Shown: positions 51,614 to 64,000 of the stretch, one piece after another
Position numbering within the stretch: the first letter of the stretch is position 1
How the letters are laid out: every line of letters begins with the position of its first letter
Source of the DNA: Tillus elongatus
Taxonomy: Eukaryota; Arthropoda; Insecta; Coleoptera; Cleridae
Assembly (NCBI GenBank): GCA_964006375.1
Contig: OZ023262.1
Span: forward strand, 91,523,654-91,587,653
Direction: 5' to 3'
Length of the DNA stretch: 64,000 bases
Notes under the pieces: model-generated
Database searches by the model: none
Seen by the model: the letters and a program-made list of their open reading frames with translations, nothing else
Told to the model about the DNA's origin: nothing
Translations under genes and position numbers: made by a program

Positions 51614-52467
51614 CTAGTGATAGTCCCGTGAACTTTTACTGTAACTTTTGGTGTCTTGACTGTTTATTTTGTTGATAATTTCTTCTCTCGTAAACTCTTC
51701 TCGGTTCTCGGTTTGATTATATAAGCGGTCGTGGATTTCTTGCAGCCCTGTATTTATTTTGGTCTCTATCTTCTGGCAATTTTGTTGACATTTCTGTTTT
51801 GCCTCATCCACGTCACTTCTTATTTGTATAATAACCACCTCATTTTCCTTTTCCAAGGTGTTTTGTTTCCTATTAATTTCCTCTATGAGATATTTCCCAC
51901 TCTCTTCTATTTTACCTGCCATCCTGTTTTCCATATCTTGCTTGAGTTTTTCTATATTTTCTTTTGTTTATTCTTTGATACCTTGTATGTTTCTATACAA
52001 TATAGCATCATTTTCTTGTAATTTCTTCATACCCGTTTAATTTCTGTTATTTCATTCTGTATAAATACTTCTAAATTTTCTTCTTGCTTCGCCAATTTTT
52101 CACTCATTTTACTACTCAGATTTTCTTCTTGTTTCTACAATTTTTTATTCATATTTTCATTTATACTTCTTTCTTGCTCAATCCATTTTTCATTTAGATT
52201 TTCCACATTTTGTCGACACATACTTGCCATTTATTGCAATAAATTCTGTTTAGTACTTGGCGTTTCTTCTTGTGTGTTCGGTTCTACAGTTTCAGTTTCT
52301 TCACTCTCCTCCGGTTTATCTGGTATTTCCTCCTGCGATATAGTTTATTTTCCTAACATATTTTCTGTTTTCTCTTCTCCTGTGTCTCCTTCATCAAATT
52401 GTTCCATCTGTTGTATTTCTTCAGTCTTCTTCGTTTTTCTGGCTCTTGATTGTTTTTGTTGCGACAT
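51614..52467 (-). pseudogene. gag-like coiled-coil ORF of an LTR retrotransposon
   Basis: The frame starts at ATG 52467 (MSQQKQSRARKTKKTEEIQQ), about 165 bp after a primer-binding site. It is Lys/Glu/Gln-rich with long predicted coiled coil (for example the stretch 51640-51934), and no CCHC or capsid motif is reached. In-frame stops at 52345, near 52235, near 52140 and near 52045, and a frameshift near 51950, inactivate it. The gag assignment rests on position after the primer-binding site. Confidence 0.6.
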
Positions 52468-52633
52468 TTTTTTTGCTTAAATTAATTTATTTAGGATGGT
52501 CAGTAATTAAATTTTTGTTTTTCAGGTGTGGTTCTACTAATATTAAGAACTCCTGTGCCCAGATGTTGCAGCTATTCTCCCCTGTTTTGCTGTGCCCAGA
52601 CGTTGTGGCTATTCTCCCCTTTTTTTTTGCTGT

Positions 52634-52651
52634 GCCCCGCGTTGGGCGCCA
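52634..52651 (-). other. primer-binding site, tRNA-Lys type
   Basis: TGGCGCCCAACGCGGGGC on the minus strand differs by one base from the tRNA-Lys1,2 primer-binding site known from several retroelements. It marks the 3' end of an LTR ending ...TTTAAT. Confidence 0.78.
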
Positions 52652-52694
52652 ATTAAATAATTATATTGTAAATGAATTTTAATTTTATATAAAG

Positions 52695-52760
<66 letters not shown>

Positions 52761-54430
52761 TCCCCTGTATAAATATTTTATTTTTAATTTGTATAGTCTT
52801 AAATGGGTATAATTGATGATGATTTTACTTTTATTTGTTATATTTATAATATAGAAAAAACTTTATATTGATTAACAGCTCGTACACAATGTTTATGTAT
52901 ACCCTGCAAATTCTATCAATGTAAATAAATATTTATGAATGTGATTTGTAATTATTTGTATTCATACCTATGCAAAGACTTATATATATATAAATCTTAA
53001 ATATGGATTTGATTATTTATCCAAAGAAATATCTCATTTTTAAACTCGTAACAAAATGTTATTTTATGAAATTTAAATGCAGTCTTAAATCGGATCCTCT
53101 AAAAATCTTAAATTTTTCGAACAATTGGTATATTAAAATTACCTAACAGAAATTTGACGTTATAATGTTTTACAAGATTGAAAATGGCTTTTTATGCTTT
53201 GAATTGGAGACTACTCGCGCCCTCTATTGTTCACACCTTTTAATTATAGTGATAATGTAAATTGGATTTCTTTATATATGTTAAATTTTCAAGTTTCCCA
53301 CCTATTTCATATAGAAATACAGACGCTGACAGTATTGCCTGTATTTAATGCTTGAGATTCCTTTCCCTTGGTCTGATTTGAATAAATAAATGGATTTTCA
53401 AATACCTTTTTGCCGTGCTGGATTTGTAGGTAAGTCTGGACGTGATTATCTTCATATATTATTGTTTTCTGTAGTCAATTTATTACTATGAAGATGAATC
53501 TTACTTGTTCTATTACTTGCAGGCACAATACATCTGGTTTTACTCACAATATACTAAAAATACACAAATTCTTTGCGAAGGGAAAAATGACGCTTGTTTT
53601 GGCGGCCTTGTAATTGACAACCAACCTTCGAAGTCCGAAAATCGTCTCCAATTTTTATCTGGAACCTCTAATCCTCTTTTGTCAAAGCAATCTCTCTTGG
53701 ATTAATTAATACCTTTTTGACAGCTGTGCATCTTTGGAAAGGCCGGTAAGTTCAAATCTTATAATTTACATCCCTATTATTAAGTGACATTTGGCATAAC
53801 CTTACTTCTAGACATAATAAATATTACTAAATTTACAAACGAACACACTTTTAAATGCTGTAATTCTTGATACAGAGTCTCACAACATAAAACACTTTGT
53901 CTTTGATAAACTTTAGTCCCTGGCTTGAATAAAAACACTCTCTTATATAAGCTATACAGAGTGTTTTTCATCACATCTTATGCTAACTTATATGAAAGTA
54001 AATATTGTTTTAGAGCATAATTATTTGGTTTTACTGACATGATTGAGAGTTTCAGCTACTTGCTTGTAGATATTTGGCTCATTTACCCTCTTACTGATAT
54101 AATATCCAACATTTTTAAAGTTATAAACCTCAAAATTTTCATTAATGATTATTTTAATAAACCATGGCTTTTTATACCTGTCATTGCTCATCCAAATAAC
54201 ACTGACTAACAATGATAGAGAATATGCTTGTATATTAATCTTTGCTATTTTATGTTTTAGTGTGAAGAAAAAAATGTAGAATGATATGGATATGCACACA
54301 ATTTACAAAGAGGCCATATACAACACGTGTGAACTGTAAGTATTGCACTTACTGCTGACCTGTGATCAAGTAATTGCAACAAATATTGCTAAGATAACCC
54401 CCCAATATACCTAGGTCTAAATATCTACTT
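52652..54430 (-). mobile_element. probable 5' LTR region, inverted relative to the copy at 60-62 kb
   Basis: Positions 53590-54370 are homologous, in opposite orientation, to 60160-60920; shared phrases include AGAAGTAAGGTTA, CAGCTGTCAAAA and TTGTTAGTCAGTGTTATTTG. Both copies are followed at the same side by an AT-rich stretch and a TGGCGCCCAAC primer-binding site. That suggests an LTR of up to about 1.8-2 kb, though its exact ends were not found. A 92-codon frame (54021-54299, minus) lies within it and has no recognised family. Confidence 0.5.
52697..52758. repeat. (TA)n array within the LTR region
   Basis: About 31 units close to the primer-binding site. Confidence 0.97.
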
Positions 54431-54575
54431 GGTTTAACCAATAATCGGAGTTTAACGTCATCAAATTAAATTTCCGTACATGGTTCTTTTTTGTTTTGTA
54501 GTGAAATTTATTTACGATCTGTATTATGTACACTCTGATGTACTAATAGTTTATAATGTACAATTTTCCAGCACA

Positions 54576-54578
<3 letters not shown>

Positions 54579-54669
<91 letters not shown>
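54579..54669. repeat. (TA)n microsatellite
   Basis: About 45 units, not flanked by TACR arms. Confidence 0.97.
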
Positions 54670-54672
<3 letters not shown>

Positions 54673-55144
54673 TTATGCTAGGGTTTTCTGTCCCACGATT
54701 GGGTGTCAATTGTAATATTAACGTTTTCAATATGAGTTTTAAATTTTAATTTAAATTAGAATAGCATAAGTTTTGCTTACGTTTTAATAGAATGAAAGAT
54801 AATTGTTTTAAACTAAAGTAATTTTTATCTCTCACAAATTTAAAAATTTTGGTGAAAATATGGGTTGTTTGGAAAGAATAGCAGTTAGAAACCCACTATA
54901 GAATAGCAGAAATTTATGGTAAATGAAGGTGATGGTTGACGTTTTAGAAGGTGCGAAATAGAAGAGCAAAAAGAATTTAAATTTGGTACGTCAAAATTTG
55001 AAGTTTATTGAATTTGGTGTAGGACTGCGAAATTATTTAGGATTCAACCTTCTAAATTTTGTTATATGATACGGCACACGTCGCGTAAGACTGTATTGTA
55101 TTAACATAATGTATAATTTTTGCCAATAAACAATAACAATAATA
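54670..55144. other. spacer, nothing recognised
   Basis: AT-rich; ends in CAATAACAATAATAATAAT before a TACR arm. Confidence 0.4.
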
Positions 55145-55528
55145 ATAATAGAGGTCCTAGTTCGCGCTCATTTGCAAAAATTTTTTCCAAATTTAAAAGT
55201 CGGGATCTCCCTATTAGTGAATTTTTTCTACGAAAATTCACTAAAAAGATCTGACACCAAATATTTTATCATAACTTTTTTTCTTGTAACGTAAAAATCT
55301 AAATCTTGGTTTATAGTCCCCTTTTATATCGTAAACCTACTTACTAAGTTTGGTTACCATAGCTTTTTTATTTTTTGAGATAAGATTTTTTTTCGAAAGC
55401 AAACTTAAAATTTTTCCGGAAAACCTAGTCCGATTTTTCTGGCTAACAAACATATCCAAGTCACTTACAAAAGAAATGCACATACCAAATTTGATCAAAA
55501 TCCGCCCAATATTTTTTGAGTTATCAGT

Positions 55529-55615
<87 letters not shown>

Positions 55616-55660
55616 TGAAATTGCAATAGTGAATTTTTTCTACGAACATTCACTAAAAAG
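55145..55660 (-). mobile_element. TACR copy 13, inverted, with TA core
   Basis: It begins with the inverted left arm GGTCCTAGTTCGCGCTC and hairpin TTAGTGAATTTTTTC / GAAAATTCACTAA, then right arm ending TTTTTTGAGTTATCAGTGTG before the array. A partial hairpin arm follows the array at 55630. The arm order is not the simple one, so rearrangement is likely. Confidence 0.68.
55532..55612. repeat. (TA)n core of TACR copy 13
   Basis: About 40 units. Confidence 0.97.
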
Positions 55661-56359
55661 AATATGAATAGCGAGCCTAGACTAACAATAGAAAGGACAA
55701 GACAGACAGGACGGTCGAAACCGTGTATGTTAGGCAGAAATGGTACGTTATCTGCAGAAGGGATCGTTGACTAATAGCTATTTACAAAGACGAAATCTGC
55801 TTGTTATGACAATTAAACTAGGGAACAGGAAATGTAATGGTAAGGGGCCTCACGTTATAAAGGTGATGAATGTAGCAGGGGACCACGTAAGGCACGTAAA
55901 AAGAAATGTTGCATGGAAATTTAAAGTAAATCGTTAGGTCACATAAATAAAAGTTACATAGAGAGCGAGCATTGACTACAATCATAGCAAATGGACACAC
56001 GATGCCTAGTAAGAGGATGCTTCTACTATTTTCATTCTCGATAGAACAGACTAGTGAGCTTTGCAAATGATCCATAAAGAAGAAAGAGAGGAAAACAAAC
56101 CTGAAGTGAAGCTACAGGAACGTCGGTATGGTGGAATACAAGTAGGTTTTTGTAGGGCGATACGTATGTAAAATAGTTTAGCAGTAAGAGTGAGCAAAGC
56201 GTCATGTTAAGAGTAAAGACTGTAAAAGCGGCAGAAGTAGAAGTCAATGGAAGCCACGTGTGTGCGGCAAGAGCAAATTTTAGAAAGAAACTATTGACTT
56301 TTGATAATAACAATAGACTAAAAACGATGGGAGTAGTAATAGAAATGATGTGGAACAAA
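55661..56359. other. segment between two TACR copies, unrecognised
   Basis: It is less AT-rich than its flanks. A 65-codon frame (55740-55937, plus) with KGPHVIKVMNVAGDHVRHVK faintly recalls the C-terminal tail of a retroelement integrase, but the match is too weak to call. Confidence 0.3.
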
Positions 56360-56765
<406 letters not shown>

Positions 56766-57012
56766 CACATAATCAATTGAAAAAAGCAGAAACTGTAAAA
56801 TCTATCAAGGAAGTAGATCTTAATTGGCCAATTATGTTTACACAAAGTTTTTAAAGTTCCTTTGTGTTCATTTCCTAGGAATTATTTGGGAAATTATTAT
56901 GCCACTTTCCTATTAATTTTTGTCTATTTTCTTTAAGTACTGCAGAGTAGTAAGCTTTTGGCCTGTCTTCTCTGTTCATACCTTCAATATTAATAAAGTT
57001 ATAATAATCGAA

Positions 57013-57020
57013 GCAACTAG
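57013..57020. repeat. 8-bp target duplication GCAACTAG, left copy
   Basis: Matches 58441-58448 exactly. Confidence 0.88.
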
Positions 57021-58440
<1,420 letters not shown>

Positions 58441-58448
58441 GCAACTAG
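58441..58448. repeat. 8-bp target duplication GCAACTAG, right copy
   Basis: Partner of 57013-57020. Confidence 0.88.
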
Positions 58449-59354
58449 TCGCCCAAGGTCACATATACAAAGTTGCCACTTGTATAGACCCAAGCTCAAG
58501 TAAGGGTTTTAGCGGCACTAAATCACGCATATGTAACAAAAATTTTCAAAAATTCCAGCGGTTACATTTGATTTTTTTCTTATGAAAGTTTGCTAAGAAA
58601 AAAATTTGTTGCAGGACAGCAAAGATAAATCACCCTATAATAGGGCATGTTGCATTGGACAACCTGTACTGCTTGCATAGTTAACTCTTATCTCTGAAAA
58701 TTATAGGACATGCAAAATCTAATTTTTGGCAAAACCCTGAAGTTTTTCTGTGAAAATGTGACATCTCCTGTAAATTAGTCCCATATTTTAGTGGGACATA
58801 AAAAGCCAACGAAGTAAAAATAGAAAAATTGGAGTTGGCAACAGAGGAGAAGAAATCATGGCATTTCAGTGTAACGGCGGCTGCGGACAACGCTGCAATA
58901 AATTAAACCTTCTCTCCACATACTCTGGTGCGTCTTGGCAGGATTTATGAGGGCTTTCAGGCAGACCTTTGAAACGAGCACAGCAGGTAATTATATCCTG
59001 CTCTTCACCGTGAAATGGACCGCCACATTGCGCGGACCTCTCGTCGCTCACTGTCAGACTAACAGCAGGATCACAACAGCTGTCATCTCCTAGCGCTACC
59101 ACATCGTTCTTGTCACTGTGTGGGTGATATTTATTACTAGGCTGGTCGCAGTTACAAGTATGTATGAAACTAATTGACACCTACAGCATTAATTGATATA
59201 TTTATACTGGAAGCTGGTAGTTGTTGATTATGGTAGCGCAAATGGTTACATGTTTTGAAAGATCATTAGCCTTATATCATTTGTTTGCCGTAGATAAATT
59301 ATATTACGATGTTAAATATCTGCAAAAAGACCGGCTTGGAATTAACTCTCTGCT
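58449..59354. other. stretch with a GC-richer, Cys-rich frame, unassigned
   Basis: The minus-strand frame 58866-59180 (104 codons) contains nine Cys and reads unlike simple AT sequence, for example SDERSAQCGGPFHGEEQ. No family is recognised and no exon boundaries are convincing. Its right-hand end (58848-58905) is shared with 46746-46805. It could be an exon fragment, a conserved non-coding element or an old repeat. Confidence 0.35.
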
Positions 59355-59478
59355 TTAATTTTTAGCGGATTTTCGTACAATTTTGCTTATAAGGAGATCC
59401 CAACTTTTGAATTTTGAAATACATTTTTCAGATGCATAAGGTCTCCTAAAACCTATACCCGGGGTCAGCTTCAATTTG

Positions 59479-59561
<83 letters not shown>
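59355..59561 (+). mobile_element. TACR fragment, left arm with TA core (copy 15)
   Basis: GGAGATCCCAACTTTTGAAT, ACCTATACCCGGGGTCAGC and TTCAATTTGTATATG lead into the array at 59485. The right arm is absent. Confidence 0.7.
59485..59561. repeat. (TA)n core of TACR copy 15
   Basis: About 38 units. Confidence 0.97.
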
Positions 59562-59566
<5 letters not shown>

Positions 59567-59767
59567 CATGCATATATCTAACCATAGTATATACAAATAA
59601 AAACAAAATAAATACCTGAAATTGTACAATCCATGTTCTGCACAGCCACATTCTAAGTCAGGGAGTGACAGTCACTTCTCTCGTATAACCTAAAATGAGA
59701 AGTAAATAATTTTTAATTCAAAAGCTTTTAAGTAAAACATAGACAAATGATAAATACCTATAGCTTG

Positions 59768-59784
59768 AGGTCAAAGCAATGGTC

Positions 59785-59881
<97 letters not shown>

Positions 59882-59895
59882 CAAAGCAATGGTCA
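59768..59895. repeat. 18-bp direct repeats flanking a (TA)n array
   Basis: AGGTCAAAGCAATGGTCA occurs at 59768-59785 and again at 59878-59895, with the array 59788-59877 between. Confidence 0.93.
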
Positions 59896-59936
59896 TTTTT
59901 GTTTTTATAACTTTATATGGCCTTGCAATTCTCAGC

Positions 59937-59998
<62 letters not shown>

Positions 59999-60041
59999 GC
60001 TGAGAATTGCAAGGCCATATAAAGTTATAAAAACAAAAATG
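59894..60041. repeat. perfect palindrome with (TA)n centre
   Basis: Arms of 47 bp (59894-59940 and 59995-60041) are exact reverse complements, and the centre (59940-59995) is a TA array that is itself self-complementary, so the whole 148 bp can fold without a mismatch. Confidence 0.95.
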
Positions 60042-60104
60042 AAAACCCTTACGGAAACTAATATGATAACGTTAAGTTTCGATTATTGATTTAATAAAAA
60101 TAGA

Positions 60105-62103
60105 TTGTCAGATCTACAAAATTGGGGGATCAGATTAATAATGGGGGGTAGTAGTAGTACCACTGGTCAGTAGCAAGTACAATACTTACGGTTTACACGT
60201 AATGCATATGGGTTCTCTGTAGATTGTATACATATCCACATCGTTCGACATATTTTACTTTACACTAAAACAGAAAAGAAAATAATAACATTAATATACC
60301 AACATATTCTCTAGTATTGTTAGTCAGTGTTATTTGGATAAGCAATGAAAGATATAAAGCCATAATTTGTTAAAATGATCATTAATTAAATTTTTAAAAT
60401 TTATAGCTAGCAAATTTGGAAAGCATCTCAGTTTAAATGAATTTAAAAGAGCCAAAAACCTATATGAAAATAAATTAAACTCTTAAGCATGAAATACATA
60501 CCAAAGAATTATGTTATAAATCAATTAACTAAAGGTAATGAAAAAACCCCTTGTATGATGTATTTAGATGTAAGTTTATTATTTTATTTATGTGAACAAT
60601 GAACTGAAGTTTACCAAAGACAGTGTTTGTGTTGTGGAACTGTTAAATCAAGATTGCAGCATATAAACTTAATTAATTTATAAATTTATTGTTGACTATG
60701 GTTATGTCAAGAAGTAAGGTTAGGCCAAATGTCATTTTTAAGAATAATGATGTTTAAACTTACCGGAAGAACAGCTGTCAAAATATGTATTAATTAATGT
60801 CAAGAAAGGATGCCTTAATATCAAATATTAGATGAATTTGGGCAACATTTCCGCTTTTGTTATGAATTGATTGTTGGTTGTAAAATAAATTCAGACGCCA
60901 GAGAGTAGCGTCATTATTGCTTTCCATTTAAATATAAATATTTTAAAGTATATATTGTGTAAAGAATATTCATATTGCCACTAAAACAAACAGAAGAGGT
61001 TACCTGAAGTTTTCAACGTAATAAATTACCAGATAAACAGTAAATATATCAAGAATACCTACATTTGAGGATATCCACCACCATTAGCGAGGAACCAAGG
61101 TTTGAGATTTAATTATTTTATCTAAATCAGCACAAGGAGGCAAATCAATTTAGTTAAAAGACAGTATATTTTCTGTCGATCATACGTCAAGCAAAAGCGT
61201 TTATGGGAAAATAAGATTTAATGCATAAATAGAAATCTTATTTTACATTTTACCATAGTTCAAATTTAAGAACGTAGAGGGAGTTAGGAGTGCAGATCAG
61301 GGATCCATATTTGTTGTTACGAACATTTGAAAAGCAGCCGAAAATTCGGTTGATAATATTAATCATTGTAATTTAATAGTAAGCTTGAAAATTTATAACA
61401 ACGGATCCGTTTAGCGTTAAATATAAAACTCTGTCAATAAAAGTTGTTAAAAAAATTTTCCAAAACATAATTCTTTGAAACAAAAAACCATAATAAGATT
61501 AAAATAAGGTTAATATAAATATTTGCAGGCTATTTTCTTTTCCCCTATTTTATCAGAACCTATCACTGAGATAACGTAAGTACATTAAATATTTTGATTA
61601 CAATTCATTTGACATAATTATATATTGTAGAAGGGTAGGCAACCCATATAACACTGAGCTAGCTGGAAATGATAAATACATATACACATACTAAATTTCA
61701 AACACCAAGGTCATAAACATTTTATTCAGATAAAATTTTACATTATAAAATACATTATATATATACACAGTGATCCATAAAACATGGTGTATACACATAC
61801 TAAATTTCAAACACCAAGGTCATAAACATTTTATTCAGATAAAATTTTACATTATAAAATACATTATATATATACACAGTCATCAATAAAACATGCTGTA
61901 CAATACAAAAAAAAAGGTATACACCCATCTACAGGGTGATCATTCACATTATAAATATACATTTCGTATAAATACATTTCATGTCAATATATCTATAACA
62001 TAAATATCATTTTAAATATCACTTATTAATATAAATAAATAAAAAAAACATTAAAAATTAATATAAAATATAATAATATAAAATTAAAACCAATCTAATT
62101 AAT
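60105..62103 (+). mobile_element. probable LTR region, second copy of the family at 52-54 kb
   Basis: Homology with the inverse of 53590-54370 covers 60160-60920 and weakens to about 61080. A possible start TGTCAGATCTAC is at 60105. The segment ends at a primer-binding site (62104). No gag is seen beyond it before a TA array. LTR limits are inferred. Confidence 0.45.
61682..61899. repeat. tandem duplication, 109-bp unit, two copies
   Basis: The unit ATACACATACTAAATTTC ... TATATATACACAGT is repeated nearly perfectly from 61791. Confidence 0.93.
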
Positions 62104-62121
62104 TGGCGCCCAACAGTGTGG
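62104..62121 (+). other. primer-binding site, tRNA-Lys type, diverged
   Basis: TGGCGCCCAACAGTGTGG shares the first eleven bases with the Lys-type site at 52634-52651. Confidence 0.65.
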
Positions 62122-62181
62122 CATTAGAAAAAAAAATTGAAATCATATAAAAAAATATAATATAAAAAAAAAGCCAATCAA

Positions 62182-62186
<5 letters not shown>

Positions 62187-62274
<88 letters not shown>
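62187..62274. repeat. (TA)n array after the primer-binding site
   Basis: About 44 units. Confidence 0.97.
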
Positions 62275-62277
<3 letters not shown>

Positions 62278-63105
62278 CAAGGTAAAAGCAATTTAGATCA
62301 GCCATAGCGTAATTTTAAGTTCAAAAGCATGCAACCGGACCATGTATATATTGACATAAGTTGTGACAAATAATATCAAAACTTCGAGCGATAATGTGTT
62401 CAGAACAGCATCACTATAAAAACTCTAAAGTCTGAATGCAAAACGTTTTAAAAAAGACCAGTGTAGTATTAATAATGTTCAGAAAAATTAATAATTAAAT
62501 TAATTTTAGTAATCAATTTGTTACAAATAAGAGTAAGTAAGATTATATGTTTGAGTTTGTTAAGGTAAAAAAATGTTGAATTATGAATAATTTATGAAAA
62601 GTTTATGTATTTCCACACAGACTTTAAAGAATTTGTTTAAGATTGGCACAAAAGGATTATAGTATTGTAATTAATTAGATTTAAAAATACCGCTCAAAAG
62701 GAACATACTTTTGACTAAGGTAGTTCCATTGATAATTAATATTTGGAAGGAAATAATTGTTTTTGAATCATTTTGTTAACCTGCGATGTGATTGGAACTT
62801 ATCTAAATCAAGTGGTTAAAAATATTTAAAAACGCTAATTAGCAAGTTTGATTGGTAGTAATAGAAAACAAATGGGAATATCCAGGATTATAGGGAGAAG
62901 GAAAGTGAACATCGAAGAAGTAAGAGGTTTTTTAAAAGCTAGGCTGTTAGCAACAACGACAAAAAGTAAATTTTAGACAATGTGGCACAACATTTCAATA
63001 AAAAGTGATAAGTGAGACAGTAACCTGAGATCAGATGCATAGCGAATGCACCACAAGTCCACAAAACCAGTGAAAATATCAATATTATGAGAATATTATG
63101 ATAAT
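62275..63105. other. gene-free stretch
   Basis: No frame with a domain signature; it leads into the PLE-type terminal repeat. Confidence 0.4.
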
Positions 63106-63240
63106 TCTTCTTCCTCTGAAGACGTTGACATGGTCAACGAAACAATGGTAAGGTCTCTGAAATAAGTGTTGTGGTGATTTCAGTTCTCCAAGTGTACTTA
63201 TTAGTGCTCATCACAGGTTCCAGTTTTCACATAGTGCATA
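63106..63240 (+). repeat. PLE-type terminal repeat with hammerhead-like core
   Basis: The core (63113-63153) has stem I CCT / AGG, CTGAAGA, an extra C, a perfect stem II GTTGAC-ATG-GTCAAC, GAAACAATGGTA with GTA as possible cleavage triplet. Downstream are GTGTTGTGGTGATT, CTCCAAGTGTACTTATTAG and TGCTCATCACAGGTTCC, shared with 32455-32667, 43.6 kb and 5042. Confidence 0.68.
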
Positions 63241-64000
63241 ACTTCCAACTAAAACTACTGGAAAAGCATCAGAGAAAGCGTCTATTTCAAATGAATTTTC
63301 TGGAAACATTTGAGCAAAATTCAGTAAAGTGTGGACGCAGTTTGTGCGTTATGTCACCTTTTTAGTAGAAACAATGTGCCGTCTTTTATCAAACTAATTT
63401 TTGTTTGAAAAAATACACAAATTTTGCCAAAAAAACTAGTCTCACTTTCCTGGCCAACGAACCTATCGACGTAATTTACACAAACTACACCAGCCAAGAT
63501 AAAATTATTCACAGAAAGCTTTCTGAGAGAAATTAAAAAAATATTTACATGAACATCTGTAAACAATCTGAAAATTCGCCATTTTTTTTACGAAGACTGG
63601 CTATGTAATTTGATAGCGTCCTATATATGTCATCTCGATTCTTTTGACGAATAATATAATTGAAAACCTCCCTAAATTCGTCATTTTATGGGACTCCGAT
63701 TTCCATTGCTAAAAATAATGTATAACAATTTTTGATTTGTTCCACAATGTAAAAAGTTGAAGAACAATTTAAATAACTCCAAAACAATGAGCGATATGAA
63801 TTTTTTGTCCTTACAAGCATGCATGAAAGTTGGTTGGAGAATGCAATAATGCCAGAACAAAAGGGGTGTTCAATTAAAAAAAGAAAAAGAAAGAAAACTT
63901 GTATCACCAACGACTTATCAGCCAGCCTGTGATTGTCAACATAATTTTATAAGATGCAGCTCAAAAAACCCTATAAATAATTTTATACTATTTTCCCTTG
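63241..64000 (-). mobile_element. TACR copy 16, inverted, cut by window edge
   Basis: It contains GGACGCAGTTTGTGCGTTAT at 63334, the AACAATGTGCCGTC block, and at the right end ACTTATCAGCCAGCC and TTTTATAAGATGCAGCTC, which match the middle of copy 1 in the opposite strand. Confidence 0.6.

Noticed and set aside
51731..52480. Phe/Ser/Leu-rich plus-strand frames that look membrane-like
   Set aside because: They are antisense to the Lys/Glu-rich coiled-coil gag-like frame, which has a start and primer-binding site in place.
55740..55937. Integrase tail of an LTR element
   Set aside because: The resemblance is limited to GPHVIKV and a basic end; no integrase core is nearby.

Overview
The window reads as AT-rich, non-coding DNA from an arthropod, most likely an insect with a large, transposon-filled genome. 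The evidence is the set of relics: R1/LOA-, RTE-, CR1/L2-, jockey- and I-type LINEs, Tc1/mariner transposases, a hAT-type non-autonomous element, tRNA-derived SINEs, an LTR element with a Lys-type primer-binding site, and two Penelope-like (PLE) endonuclease fragments. I found no intact host protein gene and no rRNA or convincing tRNA gene. Order or species cannot be fixed from the sequence.

Layout. 1-2.4 kb: 5' half of a LINE on the minus strand, with complete ORF1 and the endonuclease part of ORF2, both open. 8.3-10.1 kb: RTE-type LINE relic (minus). 15.1-16.6 kb: L2/CR1-type RT relic. 17.1-17.4 kb: SINE. 17.5-18.4 kb: mariner-like transposase relic (minus). 24.2-26.3 kb: complete mariner-like element with about 275-bp inverted repeats and a TA target duplication, transposase broken. 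30.2-31.4 kb: I-type relic. 33.5-35.1 kb: CR1-like relic. 38.8-39.8 kb: hammerhead-ribozyme tandem element. 39.8-41.0 kb: 1.2-kb palindrome. 43.6-44.3 kb: PLE endonuclease end plus terminal repeat. 45.1-46.3 kb: RNase H end of an I-type LINE. 48.6-50.2 kb: jockey relic. 51.0 kb: second PLE endonuclease fragment. 51.6-54.4 kb (minus) and 60.1-62.1 kb (plus): two LTR-element fragments of one family. 57.0-58.4 kb: hAT-type element with an exact 8-bp duplication. Between these lie at least a dozen copies of one dispersed repeat, called here TACR (TA-core repeat). Ten of the 23 long (TA)n arrays sit at the same internal point of TACR.

Most exciting system. At 38,773-39,831 a 307-bp unit is repeated about 2.7 times and followed by an inverted partial unit. 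Each complete unit carries a textbook type I hammerhead ribozyme: CTGAAGA core, 5-bp stem II, GAAAC, minimal palindromic stem III ACCGGT, GTC cleavage site, and a stem I of 6 bp plus internal loop plus 8 bp. The whole is flanked by a 12-bp direct duplication. This is the architecture of a metazoan retrozyme, a non-autonomous element thought to pass through small circular RNAs and to be mobilised by PLE machinery. The same window holds PLE endonuclease relics (44 kb, 51 kb) and three terminal repeats with decayed hammerhead-like cores (32.5, 43.7, 63.1 kb), so ribozyme element and plausible helper family occur side by side.

All functional statements rest on motifs read by eye; no alignment, folding program or database search was run.
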